Assembly (NCBI GenBank): GCA_016219275.1
Contig: JACRBM010000042.1
Coordinates: forward strand, 37,244-101,243
DNA: 64,000 bases
Direction of reading: 5' to 3'
Source: Chloroflexota bacterium
Lineage (GTDB): Bacteria; Chloroflexota; Anaerolineae; UBA4142
Both the position numbers and the translations under genes were made by a program. Position 1 is the first letter of the stretch. The number at the start of each line of letters is the position of its first letter. Below, in pieces: positions 53,951 to 63,009 of the stretch. The notes under the pieces were generated by a model. It made no database searches. It was given only the letters and a program-made list of their open reading frames with translations, and was not told where the DNA came from.

Positions 53951-54781
53951 ATGAAACTAACACGACATCAAACGAACTCTGGCGCGCGCTGGGCGATGGA
54001 TGGATTTTTTCTGCCGCCGAGTTTCGCGCTGAGCGCGCTCCTCGAATTGCGCCGCGATGCAATGATGCAATTGTTGGCGACGTTGCCGCGCGACGAATCC
54101 GCGAACGACGCATTGCTCGCGCCGATTGATGCGCTGCAAGAAGTGTGGGCGGCGGGCGTCACGTACTTGCGTAGCCGCGATGCGCGCCGCGCCGAATCCC
54201 AGGTCGCGGACGTGTACGAGCGCGTCTACGATGCGGCGCGTCCCGAACTGTTTTTCAAAGCGGCGGGCTGGCGCGTCGTTGGAACGGGAATGCCGATTCG
54301 CATTCGCGCGGACAGCCGCTGGAATGTGCCGGAGCCGGAATTGGTCATCGTGATCAATCGTCACCGCGAGATTGTCGGCTATTGCGCGGGGAACGATGTG
54401 TCGTCGCGTGACATTGAAGGCGAGAACCCGCTTTACTTGCCGCAGGCAAAAGTGTACACTGGCTCGTGTGCGCTAGGACACGGAATCGTGCTGTGTGACG
54501 CCAACGAAATCGTCAACGTGCCGGTGCGAATTCAAATCGAACGTGGCGGCGCAAAATTATTTGCGGGCGAGGCGACGACGGCGATGATGAAGCGCACGCT
54601 CTCCGAGTTGGCAGAGTACTTGACGCGCGAACTCGCTTTTCCGCACGGCGTTTTTCTGATGACTGGGACGTGCGTTGTGCCCGGCGATAATTTTTCGTTG
54701 CAGCCGGAGGATGTGGTGCGGATTCAGGTGGGGGAGGTGAGGATGGAGAATAGAGTGGCAAGTTATACGAGTAATGTGTGA
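53951..54781 (+). CDS. fumarylacetoacetate hydrolase-fold protein, probable 2-keto-3-deoxypentonate dehydratase
   Basis: The 276-residue protein has the FAH C-terminal fold: AAGVTYLRSRDARR, then PEPELVIVINRHREIVGYCAGNDVSSRDIE with the metal-binding acidic residues. ENPLYLPQAKVYTGSCALGHGIVL follows, and a closing FLMTGTCVVPGDNFSLQPEDVV. Related enzymes dehydrate 2-keto-3-deoxy-D-xylonate or -arabinonate to 2-oxoglutarate semialdehyde in the Weimberg pathway. The gene follows the xylonate dehydratase, which supports that role, although an oxaloacetate decarboxylase-like function is possible. Confidence 0.85.
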   Translation: MKLTRHQTNSGARWAMDGFFLPPSFALSALLELRRDAMMQLLATLPRDESANDALLAPIDALQEVWAAGVTYLRSRDARRAESQVADVYERVYDAARPELFFKAAGWRVVGTGMPIRIRADSRWNVPEPELVIVINRHREIVGYCAGNDVSSRDIEGENPLYLPQAKVYTGSCALGHGIVLCDANEIVNVPVRIQIERGGAKLFAGEATTAMMKRTLSELAEYLTRELAFPHGVFLMTGTCVVPGDNFSLQPEDVVRIQVGEVRMENRVASYTSNV

Positions 54782-54828
54782 TCCATCAAAATAGCTTGCA
54801 GATTAAGTAAATATATTGGAGAAATGAA

Positions 54829-56640
54829 ATGGTGCAAACTCAGGAAGTGCCAAATGATTGGTGGCCAGAATTACTTCGACCTATTTTAGCTGAAAGACCA
54901 CTCGACCATGAGCAGGTTTTAGTCGCTGAGATTGGTCACCCTTGGGGACCACGTAGCTATCGTCACCTTTACTCAGCGTTAGCCCCATCTGAAACAGTAT
55001 CAAAACTACTTGAATATCCTGGCGGAATAGGTCACGAAATTTCCACAACTGGTCCACACCCGGATATCTCATCATCTCAGCGAGATTCCAACTACGTGCC
55101 CAGGTTTTGGGTGTTTGCAGCCGAAGTAGTTCCCGAGGGGCTAGAACCACTCGTTATTTCTTGGCGTTCGGCTAATCAGAACTTTATTGCCCCAGATCAG
55201 GGTTTCCTAATGACTTATGGTCTTATTCCACGAATAGTGACTACTGAAACAGGACCTGAGTTACATTGGGATGATCCATCGGTACCAAAGCATGATGTCG
55301 TTGTGTCGCGCAATGTCTCAGTATATGATTTTCCTAACTACACTCGTGCCTTCGTTACAATTCAACGCGACTATTTGCATGATTACGCTACTATTCGCGA
55401 TTGCCATATTATCCAGGTTTATTATGCTGAGAGATGGGGGGAACCATCTTCCAATATTGTTTCTCTTCTCGCTGGACGTGAAGCACGCGAGTTCACTTTT
55501 CCAGGTAGACTGATTGAGATTCGCAACATGTCAAATTCTCGACCCAGCCATTTGGCAAAAGTATGGGGGACAAGAGCACTGATCGAGCCCAACGATTCTC
55601 CCGTGATAGCAGGAAGATGGCAATACGGTGAACTGGTGTGGCCCGGCATACAGGATCCGGTCACAAATGAGCGCGCTCTACCATCCATGTTGCTTGTGGC
55701 GTTCGTCTCAGATGCTGTTCTGGCACATTACGAGGGCAATCCTCAGTTTCAAATCCATCCGGAGTCTGGGAATGTGAGTTATGGAAATCAATGGAGTACT
55801 GGAAATACACAAAGGGTAGGTAGGGACCTAATTTTAGTCGAACTCAAGAAACTCTATGAAGGATGTCCTCCTAATGTGGTTCACTATTGGCACCGGTATG
55901 CGGTATTACCTTCAGCCGAAAATCTGGACAGACTGCGACAAACTCCTAATGTAGCAACACGTGCCAAGCGAATTACATACGCCTTAGTCTCGGTAGGTGA
56001 AGCTCTTGCGAAAATGGCTACTGAAGTATTCCAACGGGCTCTTAACTCGAAGGAAATAGTTGGTCTGTCTCGCCAAGAGATGAACTATCGTGGCTGGTGG
56101 AATGATCCTATCGTCGAACCGGTAACACGTACTATCCCTTTGAGTATGAGCAAAGACGATTTCCTCGCGCGATGCGAGTCCTTGGACCAACTTGTTGTAG
56201 AGGGACTCCAAGAACGCATATTACGCGAGATTTTACTCGGGCTCGGTGAAGGTGACAAAGATATTCTCCAATACAAGTCTATTAGGCTTTTGGGTCGACT
56301 TCTAGAACTATCAACTGTGGCTAATCAATCTGGGTTATGGCTAGGGTCAGATTTCCAAGAGATACATGCGCGTACGCCCCAACCGGCGCGCATAGTCCAA
56401 CTCCCAGTCTTAGCGACACTTCACGATTTGCGAATTGTCAGAAGTCATCGCGGCAATGAAAGTCATCAAAAGAGAGTTAGCGATGCTTTGAAAGTTTTGA
56501 ATGTTGATCCAGCTTTGACTGCAACCGGTTGGGGCACTGTTATGGACGCTCTGCTTGATGCTATTGCCAAAGAAATCGAACATACATTTGCAATCCTCAA
56601 ACAAGGGCAACTCTTTAGACCGTCAAACCAAGCGAAGTGA
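54829..56640 (+). CDS. uncharacterised orphan, possible HEPN-domain protein
   Basis: The 603-residue protein differs in base use from its neighbours: codons are AT-richer and use fewer GCG and CGC, which suggests recent transfer. The first ~300 residues are beta/alpha without a recognised domain. The C-terminal third is helical and contains LHDLRIVRSHRGNESH near residue 530. This holds an R-x4-H motif in the L-x-x-L-R setting typical of HEPN nuclease or antitoxin domains. The final segment (VMDALLDAIAKEIEHTFAIL) is amphipathic. A role in phage defence or RNA cleavage is possible but not shown. The motif is the only positive evidence. Confidence 0.45.
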   Translation: MVQTQEVPNDWWPELLRPILAERPLDHEQVLVAEIGHPWGPRSYRHLYSALAPSETVSKLLEYPGGIGHEISTTGPHPDISSSQRDSNYVPRFWVFAAEVVPEGLEPLVISWRSANQNFIAPDQGFLMTYGLIPRIVTTETGPELHWDDPSVPKHDVVVSRNVSVYDFPNYTRAFVTIQRDYLHDYATIRDCHIIQVYYAERWGEPSSNIVSLLAGREAREFTFPGRLIEIRNMSNSRPSHLAKVWGTRALIEPNDSPVIAGRWQYGELVWPGIQDPVTNERALPSMLLVAFVSDAVLAHYEGNPQFQIHPESGNVSYGNQWSTGNTQRVGRDLILVELKKLYEGCPPNVVHYWHRYAVLPSAENLDRLRQTPNVATRAKRITYALVSVGEALAKMATEVFQRALNSKEIVGLSRQEMNYRGWWNDPIVEPVTRTIPLSMSKDDFLARCESLDQLVVEGLQERILREILLGLGEGDKDILQYKSIRLLGRLLELSTVANQSGLWLGSDFQEIHARTPQPARIVQLPVLATLHDLRIVRSHRGNESHQKRVSDALKVLNVDPALTATGWGTVMDALLDAIAKEIEHTFAILKQGQLFRPSNQAK

Positions 56641-56670
56641 GTGTAGCGAGAAGAACAACGAAACATATTA

Positions 56671-56763
56671 ATGAATCCACCAAACGAAGACGGCTATGAA
56701 CTCTGGTTGCGTTATCGCCGCGTAAATAACGCGAATCAATTGAGAACCCACCACCATGGATGA
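56671..56763 (+). pseudogene. duplicated N-terminus of the GH67 gene
   Basis: A 30-codon frame encodes EDGYELWLRYRRV and ends at a TGA inside the start of the methyltransferase gene. The same peptide opens the GH67 gene at 58174, with about 88 percent identical bases over 50 positions. No GH67 sequence continues here. It is a displaced copy of the gene start. Confidence 0.75.
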
Positions 56764-57535
56764 AATCGCGCGGTACAACATCGCACGTTGGCAGGCGCTC
56801 GCCCAAGCCAACGCGCTTTTCACGCGTCCGTATTTGAATCTGGACGCGGCTTCTGCGCGCGCCAGGATTGATCCCGATGGATGGTTGGGCGAGCTTACCG
56901 GCAAATCCGTCTTGTGTCTCGCCGGCGGCGGCGGGCAACAATCGGCTTGCTTCAGCTTGTTGGGTGCGGCGGTCACCGTCGTTGACCTGTCGGAAGAGCA
57001 ATTGCAAAAGGATCGCCAAGCCGCCGCGCATTATCAAGTCAACCTCCAAACGCATCAAGGCGATATGCGCGATTTGTCATTCCTGGATGCCGATTGCTTT
57101 GACATCGTTTGGCAACCGTACTCGATCAACTTTGTGCCCGATGCGCGCCAGGTGTTCGCCCAGGTCGCGCGCGTCTTGCGGCGCGATGGCGTTTATCGTT
57201 TCAACTGCGCGAATCCATTCGTCAGTGGACTCACCGAGCATGATTGGAACGGCGTGGGCTATCCGCTGAAACAACCCTATCTTGAAGGCGTTGCAATCAC
57301 TTATGCGGACTCGTCCTGGGTTTACGAATCGGGCGCGGCGGTTCCCATGCCGCGCGAATATCGGCACACCTTGAGCACGTTGATCAACGGATTGATCGAG
57401 CAAGGTTTCGTGATTCGCCACGTTTCGGACTCGACCGATTTCTCTCCCGATGCGAACGCCGCGCCCGGAACCTGGGAACACTTTACTGCGATTGCGCCAC
57501 CCTGGCTAACTGTTTGGGCGGTCTATCGTTCGTAG
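56756..57535 (+). CDS. SAM-dependent methyltransferase
   Basis: The 259-residue protein is a class I methyltransferase with motif I (VLCLAGGGGQQSA), the acidic end of strand 2 (VTVVDLSEEQL), motif post-I (HQGDMRDL) and motif IV (FDIVWQPYSINFV). The GGGGQQ spelling is that of small-molecule or lipid methyltransferases of the Methyltransf_11 type. Its start overlaps the GH67 remnant and its ATG has no strong Shine-Dalgarno. It is not obviously related to sugar use and appears to be part of an inserted segment. Confidence 0.85.
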   Translation: MDEIARYNIARWQALAQANALFTRPYLNLDAASARARIDPDGWLGELTGKSVLCLAGGGGQQSACFSLLGAAVTVVDLSEEQLQKDRQAAAHYQVNLQTHQGDMRDLSFLDADCFDIVWQPYSINFVPDARQVFAQVARVLRRDGVYRFNCANPFVSGLTEHDWNGVGYPLKQPYLEGVAITYADSSWVYESGAAVPMPREYRHTLSTLINGLIEQGFVIRHVSDSTDFSPDANAAPGTWEHFTAIAPPWLTVWAVYRS

Positions 57536-57598
57536 GTTTTGTGCAAACCAAACATCGTCTGATTAAGTCTTGACTAGCGATTTGAGAGAGGGAATCGC

Positions 57599-58177
57599 AT
57601 GAGCAAAATCCTATGTTTTATTTCTGAGGATATGGCTGATTTTGAAATTACGCTTGTGCTCCATAAATTAAAGAATATCGGTAGACGAGACATCGTCGCC
57701 GTTGGGTACACGCTTGATCCGATTTGTAGCGAGTCAGGATTACGGTATCTCCCGGATATCACTTTGGCAGAGGCATTCCAGCTTGACCATATCCAAGGTC
57801 TGCTCATCCCAGGCGGACCCATTCACTCTCAAGAACCGGCGCTGACGGACATTATCCGGAAACTGGATGCAGAGAAAAAATTACTCGCGGCAATTTGTAA
57901 CGGTCCGCAATACTTGGGGCGCGCCGGCATTCTCACGCATCGCAAATTCACCACGTCGTGTTCTCCCGAAAAGATTGCTGAACTTCAAGTCAGTGATCCA
58001 TTTCCCCGACAAAATTATCTTGACCAACGCGTCGTTCGAGATGGACATGTCATCACCGCACAAGGTCGGGCTTTTGTTGATTTTGCATTTGAGATTTTCA
58101 CATATCTTCACATTTATGAAGCGAATCCACAGGAACAACTGCGCCTATTTCAGGATATCGTCAACAGGAAAACATGA
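57599..58177 (+). CDS. DJ-1/PfpI family protein
   Basis: The 192-residue protein has the class I glutamine amidotransferase-like fold of the DJ-1/PfpI family. The start is ILCFISEDMADFE (with the acidic residue that sits by the nucleophile), then LLIPGGP, and the nucleophile elbow AAICNGPQYLG with Cys near residue 100. VSDPFPRQNYLDQRVVRDGHVITAQGRAFVDF then covers the second acidic site. Family members are chaperones, glyoxalases or proteases. Its stop overlaps the GH67 ATG as ATGA, so the two are translationally coupled. Confidence 0.88.
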   Translation: MSKILCFISEDMADFEITLVLHKLKNIGRRDIVAVGYTLDPICSESGLRYLPDITLAEAFQLDHIQGLLIPGGPIHSQEPALTDIIRKLDAEKKLLAAICNGPQYLGRAGILTHRKFTTSCSPEKIAELQVSDPFPRQNYLDQRVVRDGHVITAQGRAFVDFAFEIFTYLHIYEANPQEQLRLFQDIVNRKT

Positions 58178-60336
58178 ACATGCAAGCCGAAGACGGCTAC
58201 GAACTCTGGTTGCGCTATCGCCGCGTGGATGACGCGGAACGCTTGGCGCAGTATCGCGACGCGATTAACAGTGTCGTCGTGCTCGGCGCGGACGCCACCG
58301 CCGCGATCATCAAGAGCGAACTCGCGCGCGCATTGCCGGCGTTACTCGACCGCGCGGTGCCGATTTTGGAAGATCGTAGAGACGTTCGCGAAGCGTGCAA
58401 TGTCTCTACGGGCAACGCGATGATTGTCGGCACGGTTGACGAACTCAAAACAATTGACGTGTCCATTCCGCAGAATGATTGTCGTAATTTGGGGAGTGAT
58501 GGATTTTTGATTCGCTCTTACTCTGTCATTGCGAGCGACGAAGGAGCGAAGCAATCCCCAACATCGGATTGGGGATTGCTTCGGGCACAGAACGCCCTCG
58601 CAATGACAGAAAACAATTGCATTCTCATCACCGCGAACTCCGCGCCTGCTGTTTTGATCGGCGCGTTTCATTTCCTGCGCTTGCTTCAAACGCACCAAGA
58701 CATTCGCGTGCTCGATGTCACGGGTCGTCCCAGGATTCGGCATCGCATCCTCGCGCACTGGGACAATTTGGATGGCTCGATTGAACGCGGCTATGCGGGG
58801 CGTTCGTTGTGGAATTGGGACGAGTTACCCAAGATTGATCCGCGCTATCACGATTACGCGCGCGCGTGCGCGTCCATCGGCATCAACGGCACGTGTCTCA
58901 ACAACGTCAACGCGAGCGCGACGAGTCTGACGACCGCGTATCTCGAAAAAACTGCCGCACTCGCGGACGTGTTTCGACCGTACGGCATTCGCGTTTACCT
59001 GTCGCCGAATTTTTCCGCGCCGATGCGACTTGGCGGATTGACAACGAGCGACCCGCGCGACCCAGGTGTCGCCGCGTGGTGGCAGCAAAAGGTGGACGAG
59101 ATTTACCGGCTGATTCCGGATTTTGGCGGATTCCAGGTCAAGGCAAATTCCGAAGGACAACCCGGACCGCAAGACAACGGCGCGAATCATGACGATGGCG
59201 CGAACATGCTCGCCGACGCGTTCGCGCCGCATGGCGGCATTGTGCTGTGGCGCGCATTTGTGTATGATACAACTGTTGACGCCGACCGCGCGAACTGTGC
59301 GAACAAGGAGTTTGTGCCGCTCGATGGCAAGTTTCGCGCGAACGTGGTCGTGCAAGTGAAAAATGGCGCGATTGATTTCCAGCCGCGCGAACCGTTTCAC
59401 CCGCTCTTCGGCGCGGCGCCGCGAACTGCGCTCGCGCTCGAATTGCAAATCACGCAGGAATATCTGGGGCAATCCAAGCACCTGGTTTACCTCGGCGGTA
59501 TGTGGCAAGAGGTTTTGGATTCGGACACGTACGCGAACGGCGCGGGCATGACGGTTGCGAAGATTGTTAGCGAGCCAGCCAACTCGTGCGTCGTCGGCGT
59601 AGCGAATACCGGCACGGAGCGCAACTGGTGCGGGCATCATTTTTCGCAAGCGAACTGGTACGCGTTCGGACGACTCACCTGGGATCACACTTTGAGCGCG
59701 GGGATCATCGCGGATGAATGGATTCGGATGACCTGGTCGAACGCGCCGCGCGTCGTGGACGCGCTCAAGACGATGATGCTCGGCTCGTGGGAAGCGTGCA
59801 TCAATTACATGACGCCGCTGGGTCTGCATCACTTGATGCAAGAGGGACATCACTATGGACCCGACCCAGGATTCGACGGCGCGCCGCGCGCGGACTGGAA
59901 CAGCGTGTACTATCATCGCGCGGATGCGCACGGGCTGGGCTTTGATCGCACGCGCGCCGGCAGTAACAACGTCAGTCAGTATCACAGCCCGTTGCGCGAG
60001 CAGTTCGACAATCTCGACACGTGCCCGGAAAAATTCTTGCTGTGGTTTCATCACGCATCCTGGGATCATCTCCTCGCGTCCGGTAGAACGTTGTGGCAAG
60101 AGTTACAACAGCGGTACGATGCGGGCGTCGCCTTTGTCGAAACGATGCGCGACGCATGGCAGAGTTTGCAACCCAAGATTGATCCGGCGCGGCACGCGCA
60201 CGTTGCCGCGCGGCTCGCTCATCAGCTCGAAAACGCACGCGAGTGGCGCGAGGTGTGCCTTGGTTATTTCAGTCGGTTTGCAAATTTGAGATTTCAGCCC
60301 AGGGTTTTTGGGGAAGGAGACAACCAAACCCCATGA
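58174..60336 (+). CDS. aguA: alpha-glucuronidase, glycoside hydrolase family 67
   Basis: The 720-residue protein has the GH67 N-terminal start (EDGYELWLRYRRV), the barrel signature FGGFQVKANSEGQPGPQD, DGANMLADAFAPHGG, WCGHHFSQANWYAFGRLTWD, and the late HHYGPDPGF motif. It removes 4-O-methyl-glucuronic acid from the ends of xylo-oligosaccharides, and no signal peptide means cytosolic action after import. Two palindromic repeats are inserted in frame at residues ~68-79 and ~117-145, making it longer than usual GH67 (about 680-690). The catalytic region is not touched. It fits with GH3, xylulokinase and the xylonate pathway in this window. Confidence 0.93.
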   Translation: MNMQAEDGYELWLRYRRVDDAERLAQYRDAINSVVVLGADATAAIIKSELARALPALLDRAVPILEDRRDVREACNVSTGNAMIVGTVDELKTIDVSIPQNDCRNLGSDGFLIRSYSVIASDEGAKQSPTSDWGLLRAQNALAMTENNCILITANSAPAVLIGAFHFLRLLQTHQDIRVLDVTGRPRIRHRILAHWDNLDGSIERGYAGRSLWNWDELPKIDPRYHDYARACASIGINGTCLNNVNASATSLTTAYLEKTAALADVFRPYGIRVYLSPNFSAPMRLGGLTTSDPRDPGVAAWWQQKVDEIYRLIPDFGGFQVKANSEGQPGPQDNGANHDDGANMLADAFAPHGGIVLWRAFVYDTTVDADRANCANKEFVPLDGKFRANVVVQVKNGAIDFQPREPFHPLFGAAPRTALALELQITQEYLGQSKHLVYLGGMWQEVLDSDTYANGAGMTVAKIVSEPANSCVVGVANTGTERNWCGHHFSQANWYAFGRLTWDHTLSAGIIADEWIRMTWSNAPRVVDALKTMMLGSWEACINYMTPLGLHHLMQEGHHYGPDPGFDGAPRADWNSVYYHRADAHGLGFDRTRAGSNNVSQYHSPLREQFDNLDTCPEKFLLWFHHASWDHLLASGRTLWQELQQRYDAGVAFVETMRDAWQSLQPKIDPARHAHVAARLAHQLENAREWREVCLGYFSRFANLRFQPRVFGEGDNQTP
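58375..58410. repeat. in-frame CGTAGAGACGTT palindrome inside GH67
   Basis: CGTAGAGACGTT and AATGTCTCTACG (one mismatch) bound a 36-base unit that codes for residues ~68-79. The same unit is a known kind of dispersed intergenic palindrome in several bacterial groups. Confidence 0.7.
58524..58608. repeat. in-frame TGTCATTGCGAG element inside GH67
   Basis: The 85-base element has the same 12-base arms as those at 13129 and 18583, plus an inner 14-base perfect inverted repeat. It is read through as part of the protein (residues ~117-145), between the strands LIRS and ILITANS, without a stop. Confidence 0.85.
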
Positions 60337-61376
60337 TCTCAAACTCAATGGCACCGCCATTGGCAGCGCCGATTATTCGCGTAACCGATCTCTACAAAAC
60401 CTTTCGGACGTTGAAACGCAAGCCAGGGTTTGTTGGCGCAATTCAGAACCTGTTCTCGACCGACTATGAAGAGATCAAAGCGGTAAACAACATCTCCTTC
60501 GACATCGCACCCGGCGAACTGGTTGGTTACATCGGACCAAACGGCGCGGGCAAATCTACCACGATCAAAATGCTTACCGGCATTCTCCACCCGACGGCGG
60601 GCGAGGTCGTGGTAGATGGTCTGGTCCCGCAGCGTGAGCGTGTGCGTAACAGCAAAAAGATCGGGGTTATCTTTGGTCAGCGCAAACAACTGATGTGGGA
60701 TATTCCCGCCAGTGACAGTTTTGAGTTGATGCGCAAGATGTACGCCATTCCGACGGCGCGGTATCAAGCCAATCTGAAGCAGTTTGTCGAACTGCTCGAG
60801 CTGGGAAGTTTTTTGAAGCGACCGGTGCGACAATTGTCGTTGGGTCAGCGGATGCGCTGTGAGCTGGTGGCTTCGCTGCTGCACGATCCCAAGATCGTCT
60901 ATCTGGACGAGCCGACGATCGGTTTGGATGTTGTCGCCAAGGAGCGCATTCGCGAATTTATCCTGCATCTAAATCGAGAGCGTGAGACGACGATCATTCT
61001 GACGACACATGACATCAACGACATCGAGCGACTCTGCAAACGCGTCATCATCATTGACAAAGGACGGCTCATCTACGATGGCACACTCGCGGAGATCAAG
61101 CGGCGCTATGGGCGATTGCGGCGAGTGGTTTTTTCCTTGAGTGATGGCGCCAAGCCCGATGATTTGATGGCATCGTTGGAACAGATCGGCCCTGGTTTGC
61201 GAATACAAACCAGGGATGATGGCAGTGTGGTTGTCAGTTTCGATCCACAGCAAGTTGCCGCGACGACAATCACCCGGCATATCGTCAACAACTTTCCGGT
61301 CAATGATCTGTCGGTTGAAGAAGCAGATTTAGAGGCGATCATTCGAGAGATTTATCAGCAAGGGACAACCCGATGA
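60333..61376 (+). CDS. ABC-2 exporter ATP-binding protein (COG4586-like)
   Basis: The ATG at 60333 overlaps the GH67 stop as ATGA and gives 347 residues. It has Walker A GPNGAGKSTT, signature LSLGQRMRCELVASLL and Walker B IVYLDEPTIGLD, then a C-terminal extension of about 90 residues. In this family the extension regulates the ATPase (COG4586 type). It forms a three-gene set with two ABC-2-type permeases. Such exporters move drugs, polysaccharide or lipid, and the cargo is unknown. Confidence 0.9.
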   Translation: MISNSMAPPLAAPIIRVTDLYKTFRTLKRKPGFVGAIQNLFSTDYEEIKAVNNISFDIAPGELVGYIGPNGAGKSTTIKMLTGILHPTAGEVVVDGLVPQRERVRNSKKIGVIFGQRKQLMWDIPASDSFELMRKMYAIPTARYQANLKQFVELLELGSFLKRPVRQLSLGQRMRCELVASLLHDPKIVYLDEPTIGLDVVAKERIREFILHLNRERETTIILTTHDINDIERLCKRVIIIDKGRLIYDGTLAEIKRRYGRLRRVVFSLSDGAKPDDLMASLEQIGPGLRIQTRDDGSVVVSFDPQQVAATTITRHIVNNFPVNDLSVEEADLEAIIREIYQQGTTR

Positions 61377-62185
61377 AAATCTACGAAGCATTCAATCGGC
61401 AGATCGGCGTTGTCGCGGCGGCGATCAAGCAAGAACTCGCTTACCGTTTCGAATCCTTTACTGCCATTCTGGGTGCTTTGCTGATGATGGCATTACTCTA
61501 CTATCTCTGGACGGCGATTTATCACAACGCCACGTCAATCGAAATGTCCTATCCGGCGTTGATCACCTACGTTTGTCTGGGGCAGGCGTTCAGTTTTGCG
61601 CGTCCCGGTCAACGGCGGATCATCACGCGAATCGGCGGCGGCATTCGCAGTGGCGATGTGTTGATTGATTTGGTTCGACCGACCGATTATCAACTGCTTA
61701 CCTTTTCGGATACCTTGGGCGCGTATGTCGTGGAGACACTCTTGGTCTCGTTGCCTTCTTATCTATTGGCATTTCTTTTCTTTGGCATCAACCCGCCGGC
61801 TTCGCCGCAAGCCGCGCTGGGTTTTATCGTCAGTCTCTTTGGCGCATTCTTCCTGGTCTGTTCGGTTGATTTTTTGATCGGACTGATGGCTTTCTGGACC
61901 TATAGTATTTGGGGGTTGGCTTATGCCAAGATCGCGGTGCTGGATATACTCGCCGGGACCATGGTTCCGTTGAGTCTCTTTCCCGATTGGCTGCGCGGCA
62001 TTGCCCTGGCTCTGCCATTCCAGGGTATGGCGTACACGCCGCTGGCGATTTACGTTGGCGCGATCCAGGGGAGCGCGATTTGGACGAGTATCCTGAATCA
62101 GTTCGCCTGGGGTGTGGGCTTGGTCCTGCTCACGCGGTTGATCTGGCTGAAGGCTAAACAGCGCATGGAGATCCAGGGGGGCTGA
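61373..62185 (+). CDS. ABC-2 type permease (COG4587-like)
   Basis: The 270-residue membrane protein overlaps the ATPase gene by 4 bases. It has about six spans (ITYVCLGQAFSF, SYLLAFLFFGINPP, FGAFFLVCSVDFLIGLMAFWTYSIW, WGVGLVLLTRLIWL) and the family's LVRPTDYQL loop. Together with the next gene it should form a heterodimeric channel. Confidence 0.88.
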   Translation: MKIYEAFNRQIGVVAAAIKQELAYRFESFTAILGALLMMALLYYLWTAIYHNATSIEMSYPALITYVCLGQAFSFARPGQRRIITRIGGGIRSGDVLIDLVRPTDYQLLTFSDTLGAYVVETLLVSLPSYLLAFLFFGINPPASPQAALGFIVSLFGAFFLVCSVDFLIGLMAFWTYSIWGLAYAKIAVLDILAGTMVPLSLFPDWLRGIALALPFQGMAYTPLAIYVGAIQGSAIWTSILNQFAWGVGLVLLTRLIWLKAKQRMEIQGG

Positions 62186-62187
62186 CG

Positions 62188-62979
62188 ATGGCTTACTATG
62201 CGGAACTCTATGTGGTCTATGTTCGATGTCTCTTCAAAGCCTGGTCGCAATACCGCGCCGATTTTGCGATCACGTTTGTGTCTTCGATTCTCCACACCGG
62301 ATCAAGCTTGGTCTTTCTGACGATTATCTTCGCCAGTATTCGCCAACTCGAGGGATGGTCTTTTCACGAAGTGCTACTCATTTGGGGTCTGATAACGGCG
62401 GGCACCAATGTGGCGAATGGCGTTCTCGATGTACCACACCGGATTCTGTATTACATCCAAAGCGGTGAGTTGGATCGTTTGCTAGTCCGCCCGCCCGCGC
62501 CGCTCTTTCAAATTGCCGGCGAGGGCGGGATCACTTTGCCAGCCCTGGGACGAGTATTGGTCGGAGTAGCCGCCATCGCGACGGCTCTGGCGGCGTTACC
62601 CACTCCACTGCCCTGGTGGGGAATGTACTATTTGTTGCTCGCCATCCTTAGTGGTACGCTCATCATGTTCAGTGTGCAACTGCTTATGGCTTGCCTGAGC
62701 TTTTGGTATGTCAGTACCTTCTCGCTGATGCAGACGATGGGTTGGATGAATCAGTTCGGGCGGTTCCCGGTGAATATCTTTGGTCTGCCACTGCAATTTC
62801 TTTTTACCTGGATCGTGCCTTATGCCATGATGGGTTTTTATCCGGCGGCTTTTCTACTGCGCGGCGACGAGTATCAGTTCTATGGTTTGCTCGCGCCGCT
62901 GATGGGCTGGCTCTTTTTGGGATTATCGTTGTTGGTTTGGCGGGTAGCGATTCGGCATTATCAGAGTACGGGATCCTAG
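62188..62979 (+). CDS. ABC-2 type permease (COG3694-like)
   Basis: The 263-residue membrane protein starts 2 bases after its partner. It has six hydrophobic spans and the typical DVPHRILYYIQSGELDRLLVRP loop, where LLVRP matches the partner's LVRP. It ends the exporter operon. Cargo unknown. Confidence 0.88.
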   Translation: MAYYAELYVVYVRCLFKAWSQYRADFAITFVSSILHTGSSLVFLTIIFASIRQLEGWSFHEVLLIWGLITAGTNVANGVLDVPHRILYYIQSGELDRLLVRPPAPLFQIAGEGGITLPALGRVLVGVAAIATALAALPTPLPWWGMYYLLLAILSGTLIMFSVQLLMACLSFWYVSTFSLMQTMGWMNQFGRFPVNIFGLPLQFLFTWIVPYAMMGFYPAAFLLRGDEYQFYGLLAPLMGWLFLGLSLLVWRVAIRHYQSTGS

Positions 62980-63009
62980 ATCAAGCAACGTCGGATTCTG
63001 TTGGAAAGA

